Shown here one piece after another: positions 1 through 8,590 of a stretch of DNA of 64,000 bases (positions within the stretch are counted from its first letter, which is position 1; each line of letters starts with the position of its first letter). The stretch comes from Acidobacteriota bacterium (GTDB taxonomy: Bacteria; Acidobacteriota; Holophagae; Holophagales; Holophagaceae), in NCBI GenBank assembly GCA_016213735.1, contig JACQZU010000023.1, positions 1-64,000 of the forward strand. The letters run 5' to 3'. The position numbers and the translations under genes were made by a program. The notes under the pieces were generated by a model. That model had not been told where the DNA came from. It was given only the letters and a program-made list of their open reading frames with translations, and did no database searches.

Positions 1-42
1 GGGGCAAACGGCGGCTTCGCCGCCTGGGCCCCCAGACCCCGC

Positions 43-77
43 GCACCCCCACGGCGCAACCGCGGGGGTGCTTTCTT
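43..77 (+). terminator. Hairpin plus T-rich tail, repeat unit 1
   Basis: GCACCCCC at 43-50 pairs perfectly with GGGGGTGC at 64-71, and TTTCTT follows. This has the form of a rho-independent terminator for a plus-strand gene lying upstream of the window. Confidence 0.6.
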
Positions 78-125
78 CTCCTGGGGGCAAACGGCGGCTT
101 CGCCGCCTGGGCCCCCAGACCCCGC

Positions 126-160
126 GCACCCCCACGGCGCAGCCGCGGGGGTGCTTTCTT
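126..160 (+). terminator. Hairpin plus T-rich tail, repeat unit 2
   Basis: GCACCCCC (126-133) pairs with GGGGGTGC (147-154). The stem is extended inside by CGGC-GCA-GCCG after an A/C mismatch, and TTTCTT follows. The inner triloop stem is better formed than in unit 1, which reads CGCAACCG there. Confidence 0.6.
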
Positions 161-259
161 CCCCTGGGGCAAACAGCGGCTTCGCCGCCTGGGCCGCCGG
201 GACCGGGGCGGAGTGGGGGATCTTGAGTACCCTTAGGGTTGCCTCCCCGGGGGACCCGC

Positions 260-2968
260 ATGACCCATCCCATCGGCCAGACCCGTGAGCTCAAATGCCT
301 CACGCGGATCGTGGAGACGCTGCGCGAGGGGGGATCCTTCGAGGAGCATCTCCCAAGGGTCCTGGAGATCCTGCCCGAGGGATTCAATTACCCGGAAGTC
401 CTGGTGGCGCGCATCTTTTTCGACGGGCAGGAGTTCGTCACGCCCGGGTATCGCCGCGGGCCCTACGAGCTGCATTGCCCCATCGTCGTGGACGGGCAGC
501 CCCGGGGCGAGATCCGGGTGGTGTACCTCGAAAACCGTTCCACCATCGGACGGGAGAACCCCTTCCACCTCGACCAGAAGAAGCTGGTGGACCTGGCGGC
601 CCGGAAACTGGGCCGCTACGCGGAGGTCGGGCCCGAGGTCCGCCCCGTCGAACCCGCCGGTGACTGGAAACCCGAGTGGAAGGCCATGCTTGACCTGCTG
701 GCGGAGATCGACACGAGCCTGCACGGCCGCCTGCTCCGGCGGCTGATGAACCACATGACCAAGGGGGGGGTCCCCGGGGTCCACAAGATGATCGCCCGGC
801 TGGATCCTGCCCTCTACGAGGAGGAGGAGCCGGAGACCCACGGGTCCAACGTCCCCCTGCCCAAGCGGGACGGGGCCGAGATCGTGAAGATCTACACCGA
901 GATCACCCGCCTGGCCTCCCTGGCCCTGGAGGAGGAGGCGCTGAACGCCCTCTTCAAGCAGTGGATGCGCCAGGCCAAGCTGGGCTACCTGGCCATCGCC
1001 ACCGAGCGGCGGGACGTGCCCCTGGTGGAGATCTCCCAGATCGTGGACCGCTTCTGCCGCGAGACCCGGGAGGACGAACCCGCCCTCAGCCCCGCAGACG
1101 ACACCAACGTCCGGGTGGCCCTCATCCGCCGTTTCCTGACCGACAACCTCAAGTTCATCGGCATCGCCAAGGAACACCTGTCCATCTACGACTTCGGCCG
1201 GCTCATGGGGCGCCTCGCGGGGCCCGCCCAGGGCAACGGCAAGATGGGCGGCAAAGCCGCCGGGCTGATCCTGGCCGCCTCCATCCTGGAGAAGGTGGGT
1301 GCGGGGAACCCCCTGCTCCGGGAGCTGCGGACCCCCCCGGCGTGGTACATCACCTCCGATGGAATCTACGACTTCCTGCGCAACAACAGCCTGGAGGACC
1401 TCTGGAGCTGGAAGTTCACCAGCATCGAGGAGATCCGCGACAACTTCCCCTACCTGGAGCAGGTGTTCAAGAACAGCTACTTCAGCCTGGAGATGTACCA
1501 CCAGCTGGGCGTGATCCTGGACGACCTGGGCGAGGGCCCCCTCATCGTGCGCTCTTCCAGCCTGCTGGAGGACAGCTACGGCTCGGCCTTCTCAGGGAAA
1601 TACCGGAGCCTCTTCCTTCCCAACACGGGCACCCGCAAACAGCGCCTGGACGCCCTCATGGACGCCGTGGCGGAGGTGTACTCCTCCGTGCACCACCCGG
1701 ACCCCATCCAGTACCGGGCGGAGCGAGGCCTCCTGGACTTCATGGAGGAAATGGGGATCATCATCATGCGGGTCGTGGGGCGCAAGGTCGGGAAGTACTG
1801 GTTCCCCGCCTTCGCCGGCGTGGCCTTCAGCCACAACGAGCTCCGCTGGTCCCCCCGCATCAAGCGCGAGGACGGACTGCTTCGGGTGGTGGTGGGGCTG
1901 GGCACCCGCGCGGTGGACCGGGTCGGAAACGACTTCCCCGTGCTCATCAGCCCGGGCCAGCCGCGCTTGCGGGTGAACACCATGCCCGACCAGGTGATGC
2001 ACTACGCCCAGCACGCCATGGACGTCATCAATCTGGAGAGCGGCCAGTTCGAATCGGTGCCCATCGACCAGCTCATCCGGGAGGTGGGGGAGGAGTTCCC
2101 GCTCCTGGAGCGACTGGTCTCGGTCCATGAGGAAGGCATGCTCCGAACGCCGCGGAAGGGGATGGTGGACACGCTCCGGGACGAGCTCGTCGTGACCTTC
2201 GCCGGGCTCACGGAAGGCACGGACTTCATCAAGCAGATGCGGGCCATCCTCGACACCCTCCGGGAAGCCATGGGCACCCCGGTGGATCTGGAATTCGCCC
2301 ACGACGGGGATCACCTCTACCTCCTCCAGTGCAGGCCCCAGGTCCAGATGGGGGGCCTGGACCAGGTGCACCTCCCCACGCGGGTGCCCCACGACCGGAA
2401 GCTGTTCTCCGCCTCCAAGTACGTGACCAACGGCGTGGTGGGAGGCATCCGCCACATCGTGTACGTGGACCCTGAGGAATACCGCCAACTGCCCACCCGG
2501 GGGGACCTGCTGGCCGTGGCCGAGGCGGTGAGCCGCCTGAACGGACTCCTGGAGCGGCGCACGTTCATCCTGATGGGCCCGGGGCGATGGGGCAGCCGTG
2601 GGGATCTCACCCTGGGGGTGGGGGTTACCTATTCGGGGATCAACAACACCGCCATGCTCGTGGAAGTCGCCCGGAAGAAGGGGAACTACGTTCCCGACCT
2701 CTCCTTCGGGACCCACTTCTTCCAGGACCTGGTGGAGGCCCAGATCCGCTACCTGGCCCTCTATCCCGACGAGGAGGAGAACCTCTTCAACGAGGCCTTT
2801 TTCCGGGACAGTCCGGGGGAGCTCGCCGCCCTCCTTCCGGATTTCGCCCGCCTGGACAAGGTGGTTCGCGTCATCGACGTCGCGAAGGTGGTCCCGGGCA
2901 CCACCCTGGAGGTCGTCATGGACGGCGAACGGGACAAGGCCCTGGGCTTCCTCAAGGAACACCGGTAG
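260..2968 (+). CDS. PEP/pyruvate-binding (PPDK N-terminal) domain protein
   Basis: The 902-residue protein has an N-terminal region of about 130 residues that looks GAF-like. A central region carries the ATP-grasp nucleotide-binding signatures of the PEP synthase/pyruvate phosphate dikinase N-terminal domain: GKMGGKAAGLILA, PLIVRSSSLLEDSYGSAFSGK and LYLLQCRPQ. The C-terminal 230 residues form a separate conserved-looking block (MGPGRWGSRGDLTLG, GINNTAMLVEVA, LSFGTHFFQDLVEAQI). There is no swivelling phosphohistidine domain and no PEP-binding TIM barrel, so it cannot be a complete PEP synthase. It may phosphorylate or sense a partner, but the substrate is unknown. I chose ATG 260; an in-frame TTG at 239 is an alternative. 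The guanine deaminase gene starts 14 nt downstream. Confidence 0.8.
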   Translation: MTHPIGQTRELKCLTRIVETLREGGSFEEHLPRVLEILPEGFNYPEVLVARIFFDGQEFVTPGYRRGPYELHCPIVVDGQPRGEIRVVYLENRSTIGRENPFHLDQKKLVDLAARKLGRYAEVGPEVRPVEPAGDWKPEWKAMLDLLAEIDTSLHGRLLRRLMNHMTKGGVPGVHKMIARLDPALYEEEEPETHGSNVPLPKRDGAEIVKIYTEITRLASLALEEEALNALFKQWMRQAKLGYLAIATERRDVPLVEISQIVDRFCRETREDEPALSPADDTNVRVALIRRFLTDNLKFIGIAKEHLSIYDFGRLMGRLAGPAQGNGKMGGKAAGLILAASILEKVGAGNPLLRELRTPPAWYITSDGIYDFLRNNSLEDLWSWKFTSIEEIRDNFPYLEQVFKNSYFSLEMYHQLGVILDDLGEGPLIVRSSSLLEDSYGSAFSGKYRSLFLPNTGTRKQRLDALMDAVAEVYSSVHHPDPIQYRAERGLLDFMEEMGIIIMRVVGRKVGKYWFPAFAGVAFSHNELRWSPRIKREDGLLRVVVGLGTRAVDRVGNDFPVLISPGQPRLRVNTMPDQVMHYAQHAMDVINLESGQFESVPIDQLIREVGEEFPLLERLVSVHEEGMLRTPRKGMVDTLRDELVVTFAGLTEGTDFIKQMRAILDTLREAMGTPVDLEFAHDGDHLYLLQCRPQVQMGGLDQVHLPTRVPHDRKLFSASKYVTNGVVGGIRHIVYVDPEEYRQLPTRGDLLAVAEAVSRLNGLLERRTFILMGPGRWGSRGDLTLGVGVTYSGINNTAMLVEVARKKGNYVPDLSFGTHFFQDLVEAQIRYLALYPDEEENLFNEAFFRDSPGELAALLPDFARLDKVVRVIDVAKVVPGTTLEVVMDGERDKALGFLKEHR

Positions 2969-2982
2969 GGCCGGGCCCCCCC

Positions 2983-4290
2983 ATGCCACCCCCCGTTCTC
3001 CGAGTCCGCGCCCCCCTCCTCGCTCCGGGAGCCCGGGGGCTCCGCTTCCACCCGGACGGCCTGCTGGAGATCGGGGAGGACGGGTTGGTGGTGACCTCCG
3101 GCCCCTTCCCCTCCGAGGCCCCCGGGCCTTTCACGGACCTCCGGCCCTTGTGGATCCTGCCGGGCCTGGTGGATCTGCACACCCACCTGCCCCAGCTGGA
3201 GGCGGTGGCCTGCGACGGCCTGGAACTCCTGCCCTGGCTGGAGACCCACGTCTTCCCGGCGGAGGCCGCCTTCGCGGATCCGGATCACGCAGAACGCATC
3301 GCCGAGCGGTTCATCCAGGCGCTCCTGGCCGCCGGAACCACCACCGCGGTGCTCTGGGGCAGCAGTCATCCCGAGGCCACGGAGCGCATCTTCCGGGTGG
3401 CCCAGCGCACGGGGATCCGGGCCGTGGTCGGCCTGACCCTCATGGACCGGAACGCGCCCTCCGGCCTGCTCCGCCCCGCCGACCGGGCGCTCCAGGACAG
3501 CGAGGCCCTGTGCCGGCGCTGGCACGGGACCGAGCAAGGTCGCCTGCGCTACGCCTTCACGCCCCGCTTCGCCCCGGCCTGCACGCCGGCGCTCCTCCGG
3601 GGGGCCGGCGAACTGGCCCGCACCCACAAGGCCTTCGTGCAGACCCACCTCAGCGAAAACCTCCGGGAACTGGAATGGGTTCGGGAACTCTTCCCGGAGT
3701 CCCCGAGCTACACAGCCGTCTACGCCGACCACGGGCTCCTGGGTCCCCGGACCCTGCTCGGCCACGGGATCCACTTGGAGCCGGCGGAGCGCAACCTGAT
3801 CCGGGAGTCCGGCGCCACCGTGGTCCACTGCCCTTCCTCCAACGCCTTCCTCCAGAGCGGCATCATGCCCCTCCGCCGCTGGATGGACGAGGCAATCTCC
3901 CTGGGCCTGGGCACGGACGTGGGGGCAGGGCCCGAGCTGAGCCTGTGGCGCGAGATGGCCACCGCGTGCACCGTCAGCAAGCTCCTCCGGGCCGGCCGAC
4001 CCCCCGAGGCCGAGGGACGTGCTTCCGATGCCCCCCTGCGCCCCGGGGAGGCCTTCGCCCTGGCCACCCTTGGGGGCGCCGCGGCCCTGGGCCTGGCGGA
4101 CCGCCTCGGATGCCTGGAGGCAGGGCAGGAGGCGGATTTCATCGTGGTGGACCCCCGCGCGTGCGATCCCCTGGGGCGGCCCGGCGGGGACCCGAGAGGC
4201 GTTCTGGCCCGCCTCCTCTACCGGGCCGATCCCGGAATGGTCCGGGCGAGTTTTGTGCGGGGACGGCGGTGCTTCAGCCGGGAAGCCTGA
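2983..4290 (+). CDS. guaD: Guanine deaminase
   Basis: A 435-residue amidohydrolase that converts guanine to xanthine in cytosolic purine salvage and catabolism. The metal-binding HxH pair is H66/H68 in PGLVDLHTHLPQ. Further ligands are H222 (QTHLSEN), H261 (GHGIHL) and D312 (LGTDVGAG). HCPSSNAFL near residue 282 and the TPRFAP block near 193 are typical of guanine deaminases rather than other amidohydrolases. Length matches the family. ATG 2983 lies 14 nt after the preceding gene, so the two are probably cotranscribed. The 3' end overlaps the glycosylase start by 22 nt. Confidence 0.88.
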   Translation: MPPPVLRVRAPLLAPGARGLRFHPDGLLEIGEDGLVVTSGPFPSEAPGPFTDLRPLWILPGLVDLHTHLPQLEAVACDGLELLPWLETHVFPAEAAFADPDHAERIAERFIQALLAAGTTTAVLWGSSHPEATERIFRVAQRTGIRAVVGLTLMDRNAPSGLLRPADRALQDSEALCRRWHGTEQGRLRYAFTPRFAPACTPALLRGAGELARTHKAFVQTHLSENLRELEWVRELFPESPSYTAVYADHGLLGPRTLLGHGIHLEPAERNLIRESGATVVHCPSSNAFLQSGIMPLRRWMDEAISLGLGTDVGAGPELSLWREMATACTVSKLLRAGRPPEAEGRASDAPLRPGEAFALATLGGAAALGLADRLGCLEAGQEADFIVVDPRACDPLGRPGGDPRGVLARLLYRADPGMVRASFVRGRRCFSREA

Positions 4291-4919
4291 TCCCGCCCGC
4301 CTTCTACCTCCGGGAACCTCCGGAAGTGGCCCGGGCCCTGCTGGGCTGCTGCCTGTGGCGGGAGGGTGTGGCCCTGCGGATCACCGAAGTGGAGGCCTAT
4401 GGCGGGCCTGAGGACAGCGCCTCCCACGGACGTCACGGGCGCACGGCCCGCAACGCCCCCATGTGGACGGAGGGCGGCCGGGTGTACATGTACCTGTGTT
4501 ACGGGATCCACCGGATGCTCAACATCGTCACCGGTGAACCGGGCCGCTGCGGAGCGGTGCTCGTGCGCGCGGCCGAACCGGTGGCGGGTCTGGAACGGGT
4601 CCTCGGTCGCCGGCGGATGCAGGAGGCGCGGCCTGCCCTTCTGGCGGGGCCCGGAAGGGTGGCCCAGGCCCTGGACCTGGATCTTGGGTTCAGCGGCCAG
4701 GCCCTTTTCGAGGCCGGCGGCCTGGAGCTGCGGGAGGGGTGGCCTCCGATGCGCATCGCGGCGGGCCCCCGGGTGGGCGTGGACTTCGCCTCCCCGGCCG
4801 ATCGCCGGCGGCGCTGGCGCTTCGTGGAGGCAGGTTCTCCCTGGCAGAGTGCCCCGAGCCTGGGGGGTGTCCCTAGGCCCCGGCGGGTTCGGAATGGGGA
4901 TCGACGCCCACCGGAGTGA
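4269..4919 (+). CDS. DNA-3-methyladenine glycosylase (AAG/MPG family)
   Basis: This 216-residue base-excision repair enzyme removes 3-methyladenine and other alkylated purines from DNA. The family core is present: RITEVEAYGGPEDSASHG (the catalytic glutamate lies in TEVEAY), then GRVYMYLCYGIHRMLNIV and GAVLVRAAEP. I chose GTG 4269, preceded by CGGGGA, because homology starts at IPPAFY only nine residues later and no ATG is available. It overlaps guaD by 22 nt, so expression is probably coupled. Its last 47 nt overlap the convergent PII gene. The C-terminal tail after about residue 200 is probably not conserved. Confidence 0.88.
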   Translation: MLQPGSLIPPAFYLREPPEVARALLGCCLWREGVALRITEVEAYGGPEDSASHGRHGRTARNAPMWTEGGRVYMYLCYGIHRMLNIVTGEPGRCGAVLVRAAEPVAGLERVLGRRRMQEARPALLAGPGRVAQALDLDLGFSGQALFEAGGLELREGWPPMRIAAGPRVGVDFASPADRRRRWRFVEAGSPWQSAPSLGGVPRPRRVRNGDRRPPE

Positions 4920-5249
4920 CGGCGGCGCGGTCCTCCTCCCCGGTGCGGATCCGGTAGACCTTTTCCAGGGGCACCACGAAGACCTTGCCGTCCCCCACCT
5001 CCCCGGTGCGGGCGCTGGCCAGGATGGCGCGGACCGTGGGCTCCACGAAGTGGTTGGAAACGCCGATCTCCAGGCGCACCTTCTCAGCCAGCTCCATCTT
5101 GACGGTGGTGCCCCGGTAGGTTTCCACGCGCTCCCGCTCTCCCCCGTGGCCCTGCACGCGTCCCACCGTGAGCCCCTGCACGTCCAGGCGGTAGAGCGCC
5201 TCCAGCACGGCGGGCAGGACTTCCGGACGGATGACGGCGACGATGAGTT

Positions 5250-5253
<4 letters not shown>
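4873..5253 (-). CDS. glnK: PII nitrogen regulatory protein (GlnK-like)
   Basis: A 126-residue PII signal protein. PII trimers bind ATP/ADP and 2-oxoglutarate and gate ammonium transporters. The C-terminal signature TGEVGDGKVFV (about 84-94) and YRIRTGEE are present. The T-loop reads ETYRGTTVKMEL: Y46 is kept, but residue 51, the tyrosine uridylylated in enteric PII, is valine. Control by GlnD-type uridylylation at that site is therefore not possible. It follows amt with a 4 nt overlap, the standard amtB-glnK arrangement. About 14 residues extend past the usual C-terminus, in the stretch antisense to the glycosylase gene. Confidence 0.93.
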
Positions 5254-6545
<1,292 letters not shown>

Positions 6546-6700
6546 GCGATCCTCCAACGGGAGTTCCCAATGAACTAAATTTGCGTCAATTTGAATTAAT
6601 TTCAAGTTGAATTAATATAAATGTGAATGAAATTAATATTAAATGTATTGAAAATCGATCAAAAATTGTGAAACTTGAGCTTGTCTCATCCCGCCTGGGC
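6546..6700. promoter_or_regulatory. AT-rich promoter island between amt and ssrA
   Basis: Bases 6571-6680 contain 24 G/C out of 110, in a chromosome that is otherwise about 70% GC. The stretch holds several TATATT/TAATAT-like hexamers on the minus strand and no open frame of note. It must carry the amt promoter and regulatory sites. I found no convincing sigma-54 (GG-N10-GC) element by eye, so nitrogen control through NtrC is not supported from sequence alone. Confidence 0.6.
6586..6616. promoter_or_regulatory. Paired TCAANTTGA sites, candidate operator upstream of amt
   Basis: TCAATTTGAATTAAT (6586-6600) and TCAAGTTGAATTAAT (6602-6616) are near-identical 15-mers with a 16 bp period. Each begins with the palindrome TCAA-N-TTGA. 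They lie 41-71 bp upstream of the amt start. Two spaced copies suggest a dimeric regulator binding twice; the regulator is unknown. Confidence 0.4.
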
Positions 6701-6711
6701 CTCCGGCGGTC

Positions 6712-6741
6712 TGGACAGGGGAGCGCAGGGGGACCCATACT
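6712..6741 (+). promoter_or_regulatory. Candidate ssrA promoter
   Basis: TGGACA (6712-6717, five of six matches to TTGACA) is followed after 18 nt by CATACT (6736-6741, four of six matches to TATAAT). This would start transcription about 30 nt before the mature tmRNA 5' end, leaving a short leader for RNase P to remove. Confidence 0.4.
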
Positions 6742-6778
6742 CCCTTCCCCGGGCTTCGCGGAGCGCGGGATGGACCAT

Positions 6779-7167
6779 GGGGGTGACCGGTTTCGACAGG
6801 TCATGAACCGGGCGTCCGGTGCAGGCGGGGGTTGGACGGCTGGCCCCCTTATCAAGCCGCCCAAAACAAACTGCCAACGATAACTTCGAACTGGCTCTCG
6901 CCGCCTGAGCAATCAGGCTCCGAGCGAGGATCCGTGATCTCCAGGTAGCGGACTCGTAAAACCCTCCGACGGGTGGCTCCGGCCTGCCGGACGAGGGAAC
7001 TGGATGGGATGCGCGGACGCCCCCGACGCGCGGCCGAGACCAGGGGGCAAGGACGCCGGACGGCTCGTCCGTTCCCCGCCGGCGCCCCCCAAGAGCGGAA
7101 CAAGCCTGTGGATGAACCGCCGAACGGCATGTCTTGGATGCGGGTTCAACTCCCGCCACCTCCACCA
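6779..7167 (+). ncRNA. ssrA: tmRNA (transfer-messenger RNA)
   Basis: The 389 nt RNA rescues stalled ribosomes. The 5' end GGGGGTG (6779-6785) pairs with CACCTCC (7157-7163, one G-U), followed by discriminator A and an encoded CCA (7165-7167). The conserved GGTTTCGAC follows the 5' strand. The T-arm is GCGGG-TTCAACT-CCCGC (7140-7156). The tag frame runs 6873-6908 and encodes ANDNFELALAA then TGA, ending in the LAA degron typical for ClpXP. A strong terminator follows at once. The 3' end is repeated in inverted orientation just downstream (see repeats). Confidence 0.95.
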
Positions 7168-7222
7168 AACAGGGCCCCACGGGGCCCTTTTTGGTGGAGA
7201 AAAGTGGCGGGAGTTGAACCCG
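7141..7222. repeat. Interrupted palindrome built on the tmRNA 3' end
   Basis: CGGGTTCAACTCCCGCCAC (7141-7159, T-arm and start of the acceptor strand) is the exact reverse complement of 7204-7222. CTCCACCAAA (7160-7169, including CCA) is the exact reverse complement of 7190-7199. The terminator stem sits between them and only AAAA (7200-7203) is unpaired in the right arm. The two arms together give 29 bp of perfect inverted repeat around the terminator, so a readthrough transcript could fold the tmRNA T-arm and CCA into a competing hairpin. Confidence 0.85.
7171..7192 (+). terminator. tmRNA rho-independent terminator
   Basis: AGGGCCCC (7171-7178), loop AC, GGGGCCCT (7181-7188), then TTTT. The perfect 8 bp GC-rich stem starts 3 nt after the tmRNA CCA. 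It is the centre of a much longer palindrome. Confidence 0.9.
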
Positions 7223-7325
7223 ACCCAAGGGCGCGCCGGTAGGGCCAGGCGCAGGACGCACCGCGTCCAAGCCGGTCCGCCAGAGGCGGAGGCCCGGGCG
7301 CAGCCCGCGGGAGGCATGAACCTCC
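7204..7325. repeat. Composite repeat downstream of tmRNA, copy A
   Basis: Module 1 (7204-7240) is the inverted tmRNA T-arm copy followed by ACCCAAGGGCGCGCCGGT. Module 2 (about 7246-7325) is a chain of small triloop hairpins: GGACGC-ACC-GCGTCC, a GCC-rich stem, and GGGC-GCA-GCCC, ending CGGGAGGCATG. The open frames that cross it change frame between copies and read as repeats of short proline/arginine-rich strings, so I treat it as non-coding. Confidence 0.75.
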
Positions 7326-7380
7326 GCGACGGCGATCCCCAAACCCCCGCGACCCGCGGGTGCCCGCTCCCCCACCCGAG

Positions 7381-7498
7381 GGCGGGAGTTGAACCCGACC
7401 CAAGGGCGCGCCGGTAGGTTCAGGCGAGAACGCGCAGCGTTCGAGCCGGTCCGGCGAAGCCGGAGAACCGGGCGCAGCCCGCGGGAGGCATGCACCTC
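7381..7498. repeat. Composite repeat downstream of tmRNA, copy B
   Basis: Module 1 (7381-7415) matches copy A from GGCGGGAGTTGAACCCG onward. Module 2 (7421-7498) carries a diverged first hairpin but the same CCGGC-GAA-GCCGG and GGGC-GCA-GCCC stems and the same CGGGAGGCATG end. The modules are a few bases apart, as in copy A. Confidence 0.75.
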
Positions 7499-7550
7499 AC
7501 GGAACCCGGCCCCGTGACCTCGACGGTCCTCGGCTTTCGGCCCAGGCTCA

Positions 7551-7756
7551 GTGGCGGGAGTTGAACCCGACCCAAGGGCGCGCCGGCTGACGAGGACACG
7601 TCCTGTGCCCTCGCCCTTTGGGCGGCCATCGCCTGCGGCGATTCCGTCCTATTCCTCAATCCTGAGGAATGGTGGTTCAGGCGCAGGACGCACCGCGTCC
7701 AAGCCGGTCCGGCGAAGCCGGAGAACGGGGCGCAGCCCGCGGGAGGCATGCACCTC
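7551..7756. repeat. Composite repeat downstream of tmRNA, copy C with insert
   Basis: Module 1 (7551-7586) again contains the exact 19-mer complementary to tmRNA 7141-7159. Module 2 (about 7676-7756) follows after some 90 bp of unrelated sequence rather than 5 bp. Copies A to C share one orientation and fill most of the stretch between the tmRNA and gmk. Nothing else is recognisable from 7168 to 7886. Confidence 0.7.
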
Positions 7757-7886
7757 CACGATCCTGAGATCTCCACCCCCCGGCGCGGGACGGGAAGGGC
7801 CGACGGCGGGTCGAACGGGACCCCGGGGCGGAGGCCGGGAGGCAGGAGGGGCCTCCTTTCGCTACCATGGTCGGTCGGGAGGTTCC

Positions 7887-8507
7887 GTGCTCGATCACCG
7901 CGGCAACGTCTTCGTCCTCTCGGCGCCCTCCGGAGCCGGCAAGTCCACCCTGGCCCGGCGCCTGGTGCGGGAGACGCCCGGCCTGATCTTCTCCACCTCC
8001 TTCACCACCCGGGCGCCCCGCCCCGGCGAGCGCCAGGGGCAGGACTATTTCTTCGTGGACGACCCCACCTTCGACCGCATGGTGGCCGAGGAAGGCTTCG
8101 TGGAGTGGGTGCGGGTCTACGAACACCGCTACGGCACGGGCCGGGCCTGGCTGGAGAAGACCCTGGCCTCGGGGGTGGACGTGCTGCTGGACATCGAGAC
8201 CACCGGGGCCCTCAACATCCGGCGGGCCATCCCGGACGCCACCATGATCTTCCTGCTGCCTCCCTCCGCCCAGGAGTTGGAGCGCCGGCTCCGGGGCCGG
8301 GGTTCCGACGGCGAGGAGCAGATCGCGGGCCGGCTCCGCCACGCACGGCACGAGATGGAGCTATTCGAGGCCTACGACTACCTGGTGGTGAACGACGACC
8401 TGGACCTGGCCTTCCGGAAGCTCCAGGGGGTGGTCCTGGCGGTCCGGGCCGGGCGGGAGCGCATGGCGGGAACGGCCGAGGGGATCCTGGGCACTTTCCA
8501 GAAATAG
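7887..8507 (+). CDS. gmk: Guanylate kinase
   Basis: A 206-residue cytosolic enzyme that phosphorylates GMP to GDP with ATP. The P-loop is SAPSGAGKST (about 12-21). The GMP-binding block is FTTRAPRPGERQGQDYFF, followed by LDIETTGALNIR. GTG 7887 is chosen: GGGAGG (7877-7882) precedes it by 4 nt and the P-loop begins at the usual distance. The nearby ATG at 7867 is out of frame. Length equals the family norm. The gene begins right after the tmRNA repeat cluster, so its promoter must lie in or beyond copy C. Confidence 0.95.
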   Translation: MLDHRGNVFVLSAPSGAGKSTLARRLVRETPGLIFSTSFTTRAPRPGERQGQDYFFVDDPTFDRMVAEEGFVEWVRVYEHRYGTGRAWLEKTLASGVDVLLDIETTGALNIRRAIPDATMIFLLPPSAQELERRLRGRGSDGEEQIAGRLRHARHEMELFEAYDYLVVNDDLDLAFRKLQGVVLAVRAGRERMAGTAEGILGTFQK

Positions 8508-8590
8508 GCCTGGATGGGCCCTGATTCTGCCTCAAACTGGTAGTCCGGGTCGTTGACATGAGCACCGGAAGGACAAGGAAGGATCGAGGC

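Larger units (their letters stand above)
1..198. repeat. Tandem 82-83 bp repeat, two full units and one partial
   Basis: Three copies begin at 1, 84 and 166 with GGGGCAAAC. The third copy is cut after about 33 bases. Each unit starts with a perfect stem-loop (GGCGGC-TTC-GCCGCC; the third copy has A for the first G). The two complete units continue into a second, longer hairpin followed by TTTCTT. Copies 1 and 2 differ at only a few positions, so the duplication looks recent. No coding sequence is supported here. The array probably lies at the 3' end of a gene outside the window and works as tandem terminators or as a REP-like element. That role is inferred. Confidence 0.8.

Noticed and set aside
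233-1501. Long minus-strand open frame opposite the PEP/pyruvate-binding gene
   Set aside because: High GC makes long antisense frames common. This one mirrors the codon pattern of the real gene and shows no domain. The same applies to many other long frames opposite real genes.
7204-7756. CRISPR array
   Set aside because: Only three copies of unequal spacing (about 177 and 170 bp between module starts), with modules far longer than CRISPR repeats and no cas genes.
6686-7800. Several overlapping open frames through the tmRNA and following repeats
   Set aside because: They cross a structured RNA gene and repeat modules, read as arginine/proline-rich strings that recur with the repeats, and have no ribosome sites. 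The DNA is explained by tmRNA and repeats.
6779-7886. Genomic island or prophage inserted at the tmRNA 3' end
   Set aside because: ssrA is a common attachment site, but there is no integrase, no direct att repeat in the tmRNA orientation, and ordinary housekeeping genes follow immediately.
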